Part shown: positions 1 to 12,535 of the stretch, one piece after another
Layout of the letters: every line of letters starts with the position of its first letter
Position numbering within the stretch: position 1 is the first letter of the stretch
DNA from: Apiotrichum sp. Y4204
Lineage: Eukaryota; Basidiomycota; Tremellomycetes; Trichosporonales; Trichosporonaceae
Assembly (NCBI GenBank): GCA_025531455.1
Contig: JAMYHL010000018.1
Coordinates: forward strand, 496,001 to 560,000
Direction: 5' to 3'
DNA length: 64,000 bases
Notes under the pieces: model-generated
Database searches by the model: none
What the model was told of the DNA's origin: nothing
What the model saw: only the letters and a program-made list of their open reading frames with translations
Position numbers and translations under genes: made by a program

Positions 1-389
1 ATATTGCAGACTCCGGCTCAGCGTACGGACTGCGGGACTGGAAAGAACGCGTCAAGGCGGTCATGGTCCGGCGAGCTACACCGAGCTGCGAGAAGAGGCC
101 GAATCCTGAATGAGACTGGGTAGTCACTGGCGCATCGCTGGCTGCGCTACGCGGTTGTTATCTCCGCCGGGTTACCCTGCGCGTTGATATCTCAACCGGG
201 TTGCCGCTCAGGCCAGAGGGAAGGCGAGTTTCTCTTGCAGCAAGCGTCTCGTCGAGCGGCGATTCTAGTCGCCTGGAATTTGCCAGACTTCCAGATTCTG
301 TTGCTCGGGGCACAAATTGGGCGCGGCGACTGCCGCGCCCTGCTTCTGACTTTCCGCTGTTGTTCCTCCCTTCTCCGTCTTTCTGCTCT

Positions 390-469
390 GCCGCTCTGTT
401 CTGTGTTGCGCCGCTCTGCTCTGCGTTCTGCCGCTCTGTTCTGTGTTCTGCCGCTCTGCTTTGCGCTGT
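390..469 (+). repeat. 4 x 20-bp tandem repeat in HSP10 intron
   Basis: Four consecutive 20-bp units begin at 390, 410, 430 and 450, each starting GCCGCTCTG and differing at a few pyrimidine positions. They lie in the presumed large intron upstream of the first visible HSP10 exon, in a pyrimidine-rich strand. Seen directly; no function proposed. Confidence 0.85.
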
Positions 470-525
470 GTGCTCCGCGCTCTGCGCCCTACCACATCCC
501 CCTTCACACGCTAACACCCCCACAG

Positions 526-848
526 AAGACCGCCTCGGGCATCTTCCTCCCCTCGAGCGTGACCCAGTCGCCCCTCCCCGAGGCGACCGTCATCGCCGTC
601 GGCCCCGGCGCCCCCAGCCCCAAGGACGGCTCGGTCGTCCCCGTCTCGGTCAAGCCTGGAGACCGCGTGCTCCTCCCCGGCTGGGGCGGCTCGCCTATCA
701 AGGTCGGCGAGGAGGTGAGTAGAAGAGGAGCGCGGGCATTGAGGAGCTGTTTGTGCCCGCTCGAGAGTATTTCGTTCTCAGGTTGCTTACACTACAGGAG
801 TACCACCTCTTCAAGGACGCCGAGATCCTTGCCAAGATCAACGAGTAA
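526..848 (+). CDS. HSP10: Hsp10 (GroES-type co-chaperonin), 3' part
   Basis: Two exons are visible: 526..714 and 798..848, split by a GTGAGT...ACAG intron (715..797). Together they encode about 80 residues of the mitochondrial 10-kDa chaperonin, which caps the Hsp60 ring during protein folding in the matrix. Diagnostic pieces are the mobile-loop start KTASGIFLP, then VIAVGPG, the GDRVLLPGWGG stretch and the C-terminal end EYHLFKDAEILAKINE. The first visible exon opens after a clear acceptor (CCACAG, 521-525). The N-terminal exon that should carry the LLDRVLV-type segment was not found in 1-525, so the start lies upstream of the window and the preceding intron is longer than 525 nt. The family assignment is very secure; only the 5' end is missing. 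Confidence 0.93.
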
Positions 849-3800
849 ACTAGCGGGATTGGGAGAAGCATATGCATTGGCATTCATATATGGAGGGGGG
901 ACTAACTCATGGCGGAGGGGCAACGCGAGAGGTGATGGGATAGCGACGGAGGGTCTACCGATACTTACAGGGGAGGATATGCTGCTAACAAAGGATCATG
1001 ACCCCAGGTGCTAGAACAGCTAGCGCAGCAATGACAGAAGCAGATCTCACACGAGCTCCGGCCGGACAATTCAGCACAGTGACTTTCTCGCGCTTTCTAC
1101 GACTTGCAAGTTTCCATGGGCAGCTCTCCCTTAGTGCTCTACGTGCAGACGGCTCGAGGTAAAGACTGAGAAGCAAAGCGAGAAAGGTCATGAGGTCAAT
1201 GACAACCCCAGATCGCCGCCCCCACCCTCAGCTTCTTTGACCTTCCAGCACCGTTCCGAGATGTGCAAAAGACAACGGCCCAGGCAGTCCAGCACCCGAA
1301 AGAATTGAGAGAACGGTGCCAGAAGGTCACGATACCGGCAGTGCATGCAGCCTCCTTGGTGGGGCTCCATCTCTGCTCTGTGGGTACCTGCTCTTGTGCC
1401 GTACCCCGGCTTTCAGCTCGTCAACATCTGCATCAACAACAGTGCGTGCAGCCTCCTCGGCGTTGCTCGTGATTCCCCTTGCCGAGCTTTGTCATTTCAG
1501 TTTGAGGCTCTGGGCGCCACCCCAGATTCCCGTCCCTCGTCCGCCAAGGCCATGTTGTCGACAAGAGCCAGCATCTATCCTGAACTCTCCAAAACCCCAC
1601 TTCGTACCCGTTCGAGACGGCCCTCGCTCTGCGGATGGCATGTACCATTATCTCGGTTGAGTCAGCGAAATCGAGGTCGAGAAGCCCGTAGTTTACCAGT
1701 TGAGGCTCAGTTGCTCATACCGCCCTTCAGCGCCATGTGGATGAAGGTTGCAAAGGAAATGCGGCTCCTCTGCGAGCTGTTGCCTATCGAGCGGGTCTGA
1801 AGGATCGATAACCGTTTCACGGGGAGGTAAACCTCCTCATGCCGGACGAGGAGTTGTTGGCTGCCATGGAGCAGCTCATGCCAATGATCATATCTGCAGA
1901 AGGCGAAACGTGGATAAAGCGGAGACTCGAGGGAAGTATCATGCGCGGTATCGAGGTATCCGAGGCGACAGAGTGTAGAGATTATCCACCAGTGAGTCGG
2001 ACGGCGAGAGTGGCCTTTCCTTCCCCCGTTTCCATCAGGATACGAGAATACCGCAGCAAGGGCTATCAGCATTCCTGTTAGTGATCCGACTGTGCAACTT
2101 TACGCGCGAGCGGGAAGTGCGTAGAGAACATGAGGGTGAGACGATGTGAGGCGTCGAGGGCACGCAACAGTCGCACAGCCCGTGGGAAGTGTGTACGACA
2201 AGGAGACGTGGGCGTAGTGCGTATTGCAAAGGTACGCACTGCAGTACTACAGCAAGCCTGGCCACAAAGTTATCAATATCGGCGCCAGGACCTCCCACTC
2301 GCGCCGATCACTGCGCCATTATGCGCGCTAGCGGGACGACGATCACCGATCGCGATTGCATTGGCGGCTGCGAATCTGCCATTCAGATGTACAGATATAG
2401 ATTATCACTGTTCCATACATACATTCCAGAGTTCCAGAATTCCAGATCACTAGATGTACGGCTGGGCATCCGCGCAACTGACAGCATCCGATGTGGCCAG
2501 ACCCGGGAATGCGGCGCTACTGTCCTAGCTCTGTAGCTATTCTACATCCTAGCGCTCGGTGTCGCACCATTTACGATATACAGATTTGGATCTCGATCTC
2601 AACCTCGAGCCGCGGATCCGCGCGGTTAGTGTCTGTTAGTGCTTTGGCGTTACAACTCGGACAACCCTGCTAGCAACGGGTTTTTACGAAACGTTCTGGA
2701 TCCCATTGGGATGGTCGGAAATTGAGATTATCGCGGATATATGGATATCGTGCCTCGTGTCTTCGCCGTCAAGCGTTGTTATCAGCTCGCACCTCGTTCT
2801 AAAGCCTGCAGAACAACACAGCCAACAAGGCAACGAGCGTGACTGGATTCGGGAGGACAAAATATATCATGGATCTATGCCGCCTGTTCCCTAAACATGC
2901 CAGCTCGAAACCGCCTCTCAAACCGACAGACGAGCCGGCCATCGACCTGAGTCAAGCACGCGCAACAAGCTCAAGACGTCCTTCCAACCTTGACTTTGCG
3001 ACCCTTCCCCCAGACAAAGCCACATCGCTGCAGTTGTAACGCGACTGTCCGTACAGCAGTCGTTTCAGGATCCGTGTCACGCAGTGGACGGTAGTGGACG
3101 GCCGATTGCTGCGTTCTGGCTTCATGGAGGGGACGTGCGCGATGCGCCAGCCCCAGCTCGCGGCGCGTCTACTACTGTATCCGGATCACTCGCGTGTCGA
3201 TCCAATGATCCATACAGTATGGTCCAAGATCCATGATCCAATAGCACCCGATTGTACATGGACATCACAGATCGGGCGAGGGCGGCCGAAGCTCGAGCCC
3301 CATGGGTGGAATCTCAGGACTCGACGAGTCCAGAACACCAAAAGCCAGTGATGCAGCGGCGCAAGCTTGCCAATGGCGAGTAACCCGCAAGCCACAGTCA
3401 GGACCTCGGTTTGCGGTCGGAGCTCGCGACTGAATCTGATGATCATTGCTGAATACTAGTAGGCTGAATTCTCCGTGGCCGATGAGATCATTGCGCGATG
3501 CGCTGAAATCTGAGATTCTGTCGGCAAGAGGCGAGACAGCGGGAGGTGTGGCGCGCAGATCACACGGTGCTGTAGTAACCTCAATGTGCAAGCCATTCAT
3601 CCGAGCCTTTGGCCTTGGGCGCCCGAGATTCGCCATTCGCGCTCGCACCACCACATGTGTACAGCCAGGTCCTTCGGGTCGTGGGGTTCGTGTGAATTGA
3701 GTCCCAGCACACCTGAGACACACAGGGCGCGCCACTCCCGGCGCGGCTGGCGGCGTGTGGCGGCCCACATGCCCATGTGCCGTGCCGAAGAGCGACAGAA

Positions 3801-4191
3801 TTGCAGAGGTGCTCAAAATGGGTATGCCCCACTGCTGTTGAGCTGATAGACGGCACTCGACGGAGCTGCCGACGGAAGGTCGGAAGCGCACAGATCTCGA
3901 GATGGCAGGACCATGTAGCGTATGTGGCAGGTGGCCAGGCGACATGACACCAACAGCGCGCCGTCCGCTGGAGCTCATCCCCTTGACCCAACTGCTTTGT
4001 GGCATCCTGTGCGCGCTGTTAAGGTCTCGGCAGCGTACCATAGAGCTACAACGGTCGAACGGCGAGCGCCGAGCCCGACGAACGTCGGGTTCCATGACGG
4101 CAGCCAAGAATGACGAGAAGAGGATAGTGGATCTAGGATCTCGAGCCTTGATAACGAAACATGAGCAGCTGAGCAGCTGACAGAGGATCGC

Positions 4192-4252
4192 GGCCAAGGG
4201 CCAAGGGCCGACGGCCGACGGGCATGCCAGCATGCAGATGCCAGCATGCAGA
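4192..4252. repeat. Short compound tandem repeat
   Basis: Back-to-back short units: GGGCCAA-like, then GGGCCGAC-like, then two copies of ATGCCAGCATGCAG. It is a local slippage-type repeat inside the gene-free region. Confidence 0.7.
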
Positions 4253-6494
4253 CGGATAGGGCTATAATCGGCAGTCTCCGTCCAGTGCTCGGCGTTTCTT
4301 GTTTCCAAACTCGCAGCCCGCTCGTTTCATCATCACAACAATGACATGGGTGGAGCCTTGCGCTGCTTCGTATCGATCGTATCGACCCTCTCGGGCGTCA
4401 GCTGATCGCAAACATGCATGCTGCCGGCGCGTATTCGGGGGTCCCGGAGTCTATCAGCTGATTGCGTTAACCTCCGCTCGGGCCGGGAACGCGAGCAATC
4501 GAGAGCCTGTCGCTTGTGCCCGTTGCTTTGTGCGGTTGTGCTCCGAAACTGAATGCCTTCATGTACACTGGTATTCCTTTCCTGGTGCCAGACAGATGTA
4601 CTTGTTCCTAGGTACTCGAGAGGCTCGATGTCCCGTAGCGCGAGGAATGGAGCGTGCCTCTGCGATCGCGGGGTGCTGGCTTCCGTGCCGACGCTTCGGG
4701 CTGACGGACTACGAGAATGATCAAAGATCTATCTAATCGCGGCTCCACCATCTCGGACCGCGGAACGCGTTGCGCGATGATCCACGCTTTTGTGTCACCG
4801 GGACTCGATCAGACCCAGCTCTAAAGTCGGCGCGCTATGTAATCTATAATCTGTAATCATAATCGGCTCCAACAGCCGCCAGCAAGGTTCGCCGGACATG
4901 GGCCAACAAGGTTCGCGCTACGCATTCCAGCACCCAAGTCCAAACGCCGTGCACGCCGTGCACCGTCGTGCCCCGGTATGGGTATACGGTACATGTAGCT
5001 TATCCAGGCCGACGTACCTGTGCCTTAAGCGCTTTATCAACAGCCTGGCGTCGCTGCCGCGCCGCCGTGTACGACGCCTTGCGCCTCGGCCTGTGACGAC
5101 ATGGCATATGGCATTCCGCTTTATGCAATGTTCTGGGATATGGATCTGAGCACATGAGAGTGCATGTTGCTCCCGCGACAAGGACATTGCGACATACACG
5201 AAACAACTGCACGACTGGCTGTCCGATATGCCGAGAGGTAACTTACTCATTTGAGCTCGGAGATATCCAAGGTCCCAGCAGACCAGCAAAGAGTAGCGCA
5301 CCTCCTTGGCCGCGGGCGTTGACTCTTGGCCGATGGGGACCGGACGGCATTTCCGCGGCATGACACGAGCCGTCCACCCATACGTACTCTCCTTGATGCC
5401 AATGCATGGATGACGAATGTTGATACGCACGTTGCATGCTTCCTGAATTGCATGATTGCAGCCCACGCCGCGAGTTGCCGCCAAACACCGCGTGTGGTGT
5501 CAAGTCGTGGCCTGCACTGCATGGTGTGCATCTACACTAACATGCTAGCATTTGTATGGATGCAAGGTTCCGAGTTCCGGACGCGTTGGCTTGGCGGCGT
5601 TGGGCGACGCAGATCACTCGAGGCTCGTGCTCGCCGATCTGTTGATCCGCTGATCAATTTGGATGATCGTCGAAATGGGAAGCGGCGATCTGCAGGTTCA
5701 GAAATCCAATAGTCCTGATCCAGATTTCGTCAATCCGCAGATCCACAATCCCACCACTGATCCATTAATCGATTGAGCCACTGGCGCTCTGGCGCTCATC
5801 CACTCATTGCTGATGCGCCGAGCGTCATTCGCGTCCACTCTTCCCCCCTGCCCATGAAACTCACAATCACCTACAGACAGACCCACTTGAGCCACATAGA
5901 AGCCATGCATCTTGTACCAGATTCAGCAAGAGCGCCACATTACCGTTCAAAGGTGACAGGCCCCCTCGGCTTGGGTAGTATACACCCCACGTCCGCAGTC
6001 CTGCATACCCGGCGCCCCGACAAGATAGGAAAGAAACAGGGCACTCCGCATGCTACATGCCCCGACCGCATGTCGCGTGTCAACTTCCGGAGGTCCCCGG
6101 CCCTGGGGCCTCTCTCACCGAGCATAGCGAGCCGCACCCCCGACACTTGCGAACGCTCCGCTGCTGCGGTTTGCGGCAGCAAGTTTGGGGTACGCGTGTG
6201 CGCGTGTGTGTGGAGCTCAAGTCGCCGAGTCGCGTTGACTGCGAGAAGACGTTAACGGTGACATCCATCCACCCTTGAGCTGACTCAAGCTGGCCAGCTG
6301 ATAAGAATGCCAAGAATTATCCACCGAGAAATACAAATACGTGGAAGGATACTACAAATTAAAATACAAATACATCTCGTACCTCACTTTCTAATCCGTA
6401 CACCTTGATGCTAGCTGCCACTCTGAGATGCTGTGAGATGAATACAAATGGGATGGGATCAGCCGGCGGGACACGAGAAGACGAAAGGTGTCGC

Positions 6495-6509
6495 AAAAAA
6501 AAAAAAAAA
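6495..6509 (+). repeat. A15 homopolymer
   Basis: Fifteen consecutive A residues, the longest homopolymer noticed in this part of the window. It could be a simple slippage tract; no target-site duplication or retroposon body was recognised upstream. Confidence 0.8.
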
Positions 6510-7130
6510 CCAACCATCCAAGGGGGCTATAGTAGCGGGAATAGAAACTCTGTTGCAGTCTAGGCAGTCGCTCCTCGCTGCGCCCCTGGGTCTGATCCTC
6601 TGCCTTGGTGTGGATGGGCCTGGCTTTAGCAGCCGTTCCTGGTGCCTGACTATGGAAGAAGGTACTGCCCGCCGTGTTGGGCCCTCCGAGAGCCCCTGGG
6701 CCCTGGGTTTGCTTGCCCTGCGGCCACACAGTTTCCAGTAGTCTGCGCAGCTGCTCCGAGCTCCGAGTCGCTCGGCCTACCACGGAGCCTTCAATCACAA
6801 CCAGGTGTCGGTCTCCCTTTTATGCTCAGCCATCTACCCCACTTTCTTTCGGCTCTCTGCAAAAGGTAGCCCCCTTGGTCTGCTGCACATCCTTTATAGC
6901 AGCCTCTTATTGTCTATTGTTTTCTCTCGGCAAGATCTGCCTACAGAAATGGATGCATGGCTTGCTTATTTGCTGGGTAGTGGCAGACATTCTCTGCCGG
7001 TTTGCTGTCTCTCCTTTCCTTTGTGGACAACTGCCAGGCACGCCAACAGGGTTACCGTTGTACACCACCCACGACTAACTAGCGTGCTTGGACCTCCTCC
7101 CTTCCTGCCCTTCCCCCGGTAGAGTGCTCA

Positions 7131-7991
7131 ATGCTCCTGCCTGGCTGGCTCCTCTCCTATCTCTCCTCTAGTCCCTCTCGTCCATGTTCCATCCTGCCCA
7201 TTATTTCCATGTCCCCCCCCCCTTCTCGTCCTCCACCTCGGCCACCACAATCTCCCTCCCATTTTCTCTCTCTGGCAATCATCCTTCCCCAGCTCCCCAT
7301 ACTCCTCCTCCTCCGCCAGGCCTTCTTTCTCTCCCATCCACCCTCGGTACCTCTCTGTACCACCTTTTCTGTAGCAGCTGGGCAGCTCCTGATCCTTCGC
7401 CCGTCTACCCTGCTTGCACCCTGCTCCCTCGCCTTCCCTCTCCCTTTCCCCCTTCCTCTCCCTACCTCTCGCTAGCTTCCCTCTCTCCTCTCTCTCCCTT
7501 CCCCCCTTCCACCTCTGGCTGTCGCTCTCGCCCTTGCTTCCTTGCTTGCTTCCTTCCTTCCTTCGTTGTGCCGTCACCGCCATCACTTTCATCCTCCTCA
7601 CCACCACAACCACCAACAATCCTGCAACAATCCCGACTCTCATGAACGCATCTCTCCCAACCCATCGCTCAGCACCCCGTCCAGCGTAACACGGCGCATC
7701 GCTGTGCACTCCCCTCTCCGCCACCTCATCTCCTCTCCACCACTCTCCGCGCCGTCTGATCGCCGCCATCCGGCCGCTCTCCGTCCACCACACCCGACAA
7801 CCAGCTTTGCGCACGCTGTTCGGCTTGCCTTTCCTCACCACGACTTTGCGCTGCACCAGCTAAAGGGGGGCAGGCCGCGGCCGACCTACCCCCTCCCCGC
7901 GCACCAGCCGGCCTAGCTCTTCTCGCCCGCTCCGAAATCTCTGCTTCATTGCAGTCACCCTGTGGCCTGCTGCCAACAAGCGCGGCCAGAA
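7131..7991 (+). promoter_or_regulatory. Pyrimidine-rich leader/promoter of the 7992 gene
   Basis: The + strand is strongly C/T-rich, with long CTC/TCC/CCTTCCTT runs, from about 7131 to 7620 and again less strongly to the ATG at 7992. Polypyrimidine tracts just upstream of the transcription or translation start are common in fungal promoters, so this is read as the core promoter and 5' UTR of the following gene. No TATA box or specific factor site is claimed. Confidence 0.45.
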
Positions 7992-10900
7992 ATGTCCCCA
8001 GCTCACGCGCCAGACGACCCTCCCGAGACACCGGCGGCGACCGCGACTGCCTCGACATCCTCAGCTGCGGCCATGCCATCTGGGTCTGAGGACGCCGCGA
8101 GCTTTGCCCCAGTAGACCGGTCGCCAACCTCCAACATTCATGTCACCGGCCCGTCGCCAACGACACCCGTGCTCCCCCCAGGACATACACCGACCAGAGC
8201 TTTCACAGACGGAGCACTCGGCACAACATCATCGGCAACAGCTCCCCCGCAACTCGAGGTCGCAACAGGCTTGCCTCTGCTTGACGGCTCTGGCCTCCAA
8301 GCTGCATTTGCCGCCTCGCCTGCTCAGCTCACGCCATACGACAGTGTGTCGCCGACAACTCCCGCCGCTCCGCTCCCATTATCGTCGGCCTCGCACGACA
8401 GGCTCCCCATTGCAGTGCGCCGAAAAGCCAACACGACTGGCAACGGATATCCCGACATTGACCCACTGCAGCCTGTGCCTGCCGCGATCCCCTTTCCCGA
8501 CGATAGGTGCGTTTGATGTTGCTGGTGTTGCTGCCGATCGAGTCGCGAGTCGTGTCTGGCTAGTGTGCACTGCGCGCATGCGCCTGGCGTGCCCGTCGCG
8601 CCGCGTGCATCCATCCGCTGCATGTTGGATGCTGCGCGTTGCACGCTGCACACTACATGCTGCACGCTGCTCGCTGCACGTCCCGCTGCCGTTGCTGTTG
8701 ATGAAGAGGCGCTAACCACATTTGTAGTGTGACGCAGCATTTCGATGGACCCAGCTCGGCGCCGCCCACACCATCTGTCATCTCTGTCACACATCCCTCA
8801 CAGTTCATCCACACTCATCATCCACGACGCGGCTCGCTCACCCCGCTCGGACTGAACGTCATCTCGCCCGTGCCGCCGCCGCAGGTGGGCTCGCGCGACG
8901 GTGCATTCCCTATCCGCAGCCTGGGGTTCAATGCCGCCGGCAGTAGCGACGCCCACTCGGAACCAGCGCGCAGAGACTCATCCGCTTCGGTCGCATCAAA
9001 CCTCACCGCGACTCGACCGGCTCACTACGCAATGTTCTCTACAGCTTCCGGTGCTGCAGCAGCTGGTAGTAGCAGTAGTAGCAGCAGTCCAAGCACTGTA
9101 GCCGCCTTTCTCGCGTCAGGCAGGAGATCATCACTCACACCATCACTACCCAACCTCGCTCCCCCCGCAAACTTTAATGCTTCGAAGCGCCGCTCATCCC
9201 TCACCCCTTCCCTCCCAACATTGTCAGCACCATCACCAACACGCGCGCTCGCGGCAGGTCGTGTCGCAACACGACCGGTCATGACCGATGCCGCCTTCTC
9301 CCTCACCTCCCGTACCATCGACTCCATGCCCAACGTGCGCCGTGCCTCGGCTGCTGCAACACTCGGAGGCAACCCTCGCCGCGGATCCCTTCCTCACCTG
9401 TACTATGGCGCATGGACAGGGCCCGCCACTCCCCGCACCGCTGACCCATGGATCCCTACACTACCTAGCCAACGCGGAAGCATCGATGACACGGCAGTGA
9501 TCGACAGCTCGTTCAAGTTTGGTTGCCCACCAAAATCGGCTGCTACCGAATTGCGACCAGACACTGAGGGGTCGACATCACAGTTGCGCATGGTGTCCAG
9601 CAGCGCAAGTTCACCACGCAAGGACTTGTCTGTGTTCGAAGCCACCGAGCAGCAGGAAGCGGATCGCCAGCGGCGGGCGTTTCTCGCCGCGACTTATGGC
9701 GAGGACAGTCGCCGTGCCCGTGCGCGGCTCAGTCTCGGGGGCCCCTCTGGCGCCTCGCCCGGATCGCCTGCGAGCACCCGACGTCAGAGCTTACTGCTAT
9801 GGGAGAGGATTAACAAGCCACCAGAAGGCGCTGCGTTTGCAGGGGCCTCTGGCATCAATCCCGTGTCAGCCGTCGCTCTTGCCGCCGTTGCCGCAGCGGC
9901 AGCTGGGTCCGCGTTCGTTCAGGACGAACAAGGACGAAGGCCCTCGCTTCCCATCAGCATCCCCATGCGGACGCCACCAACAGAAACGACCCCATCCTTT
10001 GACGACCAAAGCATCTGGGACAACCCTGACAGCATTGACCCCGACGCTGTGAGCCACCACCATCTCGAACTGAACCCCCCTGCCTGCATTGCTGACACAT
10101 TTATACAGACGCCTGTCCGCCCACTTCCTCCACTCCTCCCTCTCTCCGACCCCGTCCCTCGTCTCCTCCCATCCACCTTGGCGCTGCATCGCGCAACCCA
10201 TCTCCTCAACGCCCGGGGAGTCTCGTCAGAGCCTCTACCGGCACCCCTTCCGCCATCGCTGCACCCTCCCGCGCCGGTCGACCTGTCCGAGTTTGACATT
10301 GACTTTATCCTTGCCGGGTCCCGTTCAAATCTCGGTAGGCAAGGTAGCCCGAGTAACTCGTCCAAGCTGCCGGCCAGTGACCTGCAGCCCCCCAATGGGC
10401 CGATCGGGGAGGAGGACTCGTTTGCAAAGTTTGTCGGCGCCTTTGACGACGAGTACGGGGACCGACGCGGAGATTGGACATTCCGCGCCAGCACCTTGGG
10501 ATCGTCGCAAAACTCGTCCCCTGGCGTAGATGATGCCCCGGATTCGTCCTCTCAGGCGTCGTCCTCGCGCGAGCGGCCTCGTCCTCGTGCCGAGTGGGAC
10601 TCGCCCGGCGCAGGTCGGTACGAGATTTACCCCAATGGCGACGTTCGTTCCGTGGAGAGCGGAGGAGTCTGGCGCATCCGCAAGACCAGCGCTCGAGAGT
10701 ACGAGTTTGAGCAGCCGCTGCGCAGCCCACATCATCTCTTGTATCCCCAAATGTCCGACGCAGAGCGGAGCGCTGCGCAACCGCAACCTCTTGTTCTCGC
10801 CGCCTGTGGTGGCTTCACATTGGCCACCAAGGTTGCGCATGCGGAGAATGGTGGCGTCAAGCTACCGTTGCCCGTGCAGCGCGAGCTGACCAGCAAGGGA

Positions 10901-12535
10901 CGAAGAGTGTCGCGCCGCTTTGCTGCTGCAAAGCACCGCCAGAGCAGCCAAAGCGTCTTGACAACCCACTCTTCCGAAGGACCGGAGCGCAAACGCATTG
11001 GCAGCGGAGACTCGGGCGCAACGGCCATCCCTATAGGACATGTCAAATCATATCGCCACTCGCATGATCCACAACACGCGTCCACCCTACCCAATCACAC
11101 CTTTCGTCTCAATTCAGTGCGCCCATCAGTGTCATCGCCAAACAGCCCCATGGACGAGGCGCACGTTCATCACCACACCCCAAAAGAGCTGAAACGCCTG
11201 TCGCGCGGCCGCAAGGACAAGGACAAGGACAGGGACAACTCGGAAGACGACCGGCCGAAGAAGACAATTGGCGGGGTGCTCAAGCGGGGACTGTTCCGTG
11301 CCCAGAGCCTGGTGAAAGATTACGAGGAGCGGAGCCGAGACCGGCATCTGTTCGCCAATGGCGGGAGCACCCATCGGGATCATTCGGGAAGTGGCAGCAA
11401 TCGGTACTCACCAGCGCGTCCATCGCCTACTGAGCGACCCTCAGATCGGAGCGATACTGCGTCGGCCTCATCTCAGCATTCGAGCGGCAAGCACACGATG
11501 GATTCCGCGGATGAGCTTGCAGACTGGCCTGAAGGCGCAACATTCGGTTCCCTTGGTCTTGGCATTGAGGACGAGCAGAACGGAGGTCAGCCCTGGAAGG
11601 AGGGCAAGGCGTGGGAAGTGGTGCCCGACGAGGCGCTTGCGATGGTCATTCCCATCGAGTCCGGCTCGCGGACCCCTAACCCGCATCCGGCCGTCGCACA
11701 GCCGTTCATCAACCCCTTCTTTGTGGACGGCCCGAGGCAGGCACTGCTGGTTTGGTTCACGCCATTTGATGCTAGCAGCGGCCCGAAGGGCCCACCACTA
11801 TCGACTCCCCCACCACAGGGTGACACACGCATGAGCTCGACTTCGACGCTGTTCAAAATCCCCGAGTCGCCACACCAAGAGCGCGAGGAGACGTCTCCAC
11901 ACGGGACTACTCTGCGGTTGCCAAAACTTCTCCGTCCGCGCGGCCACCGGTCGGAAAGCAATTCGCAGAGCCCACTTGCCACGTCCAAAGTTTCTATCCC
12001 GCCGCCGACGACCACGCCGCCATTAGACCTCGACATGCACCGCGGTTCGGATGGACGGTCATCACGGGATTCGCGCAACTGTCAGCCACTCCCGTTCCAG
12101 TCCTTCCGCGTGGTTGCAAAGGTCGTCGACACGGAGGAGCTACGTTCCGAGCCTGAAGTGCCTGTTATCGCGCTTGAGCAGTGGGCCGAGCAGCGCCGCA
12201 CGGGCAAGCCCGTTCCCGGACTGCACACGCCACCATTCGACGATTCGGTGATGATGATCGCCAGCGAGGCGTCGCGGTCCCCATCAATAGACAGCGGTGT
12301 CCTGGGCTCTGTGCTTGCCGGCCGCGCATTCCCGACCGTCATTGCTGTGTGCCACTCGCACAAGACCGGCGTCGAGTTTGTTCTCGAAGGCCTCGACCGC
12401 CTCGGCCTCTGCACAGGTGACAGCTCATGGGGCCCGACCGGATACGAAGAGTGGCGTGGCTCGGGGCTCAGCGAGAGTGGCCGCCAGGCACTCGACCTCC
12501 TCTGGGCGGCGTGCACTGCCGTCATGGGTATCTAA
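7992..12535 (+). CDS. Large low-complexity fungal protein of unknown function
   Basis: Exon 1 is 7992..8506 and exon 2 is 8728..12535, joined across a GTGCGT...TTGTAG intron, giving 1440 residues. I chose ATG 7992 because the open frame upstream of it has no ATG. The first two thirds are rich in Ser, Pro, Ala and Thr, with several RRSSLTPSLP-like and RRGSL motifs that resemble basophilic-kinase sites. A more ordered-looking part follows (AGRYEIYPNGDVRSVESGGVW, near 10608-10670), then a basic RGRKDKDKDRD segment and a conserved-looking C-terminus (HSHKTGVEFVLEGLDRLGLC ... WGPTGYEEWRGSGL). I do not recognise a named domain. The pattern suggests a regulatory or scaffold phosphoprotein; that is inference. 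A 60-nt stretch at 10049..10108 has intron signals but is also open in frame, so the protein could be 1420 residues. Confidence 0.8.

Larger units (their letters stand above)
849..7991. other. 7.1-kb region without a supportable gene
   Basis: Apart from the HSP10 3' flank and the leader of the next gene, no ORF here shows a recognisable domain and no chain of short exons with good splice sites could be built. It is less GC-rich than the flanking genes. Minor contents: a short coding-looking stretch at 1839-1990 (+); a 347-codon open frame at 3265-4308 (-) with no ATG at its start and no recognised domain; a tandem repeat at 4192-4252; an A15 run at 6495-6509; a pyrimidine-rich stretch from about 7131. 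I saw no transposon ORF, terminal repeats or tRNA. Confidence 0.6.

Noticed and set aside
184..1014. 276-codon open frame on the + strand over HSP10
   Set aside because: It is out of frame with the conserved Hsp10 exons and reads through the intron repeat. Chance opening in low-complexity sequence.
6400..6800. A15 tract as the tail of a retroposon
   Set aside because: No element body, target-site duplication or reverse-transcriptase fragment was found; a plain homopolymer explains it.
7128..7856. 242-codon open frame on the minus strand
   Set aside because: Produced by the purine-rich complement of the CT-rich leader (Arg/Glu/Gly-rich translation). Low-complexity artefact.
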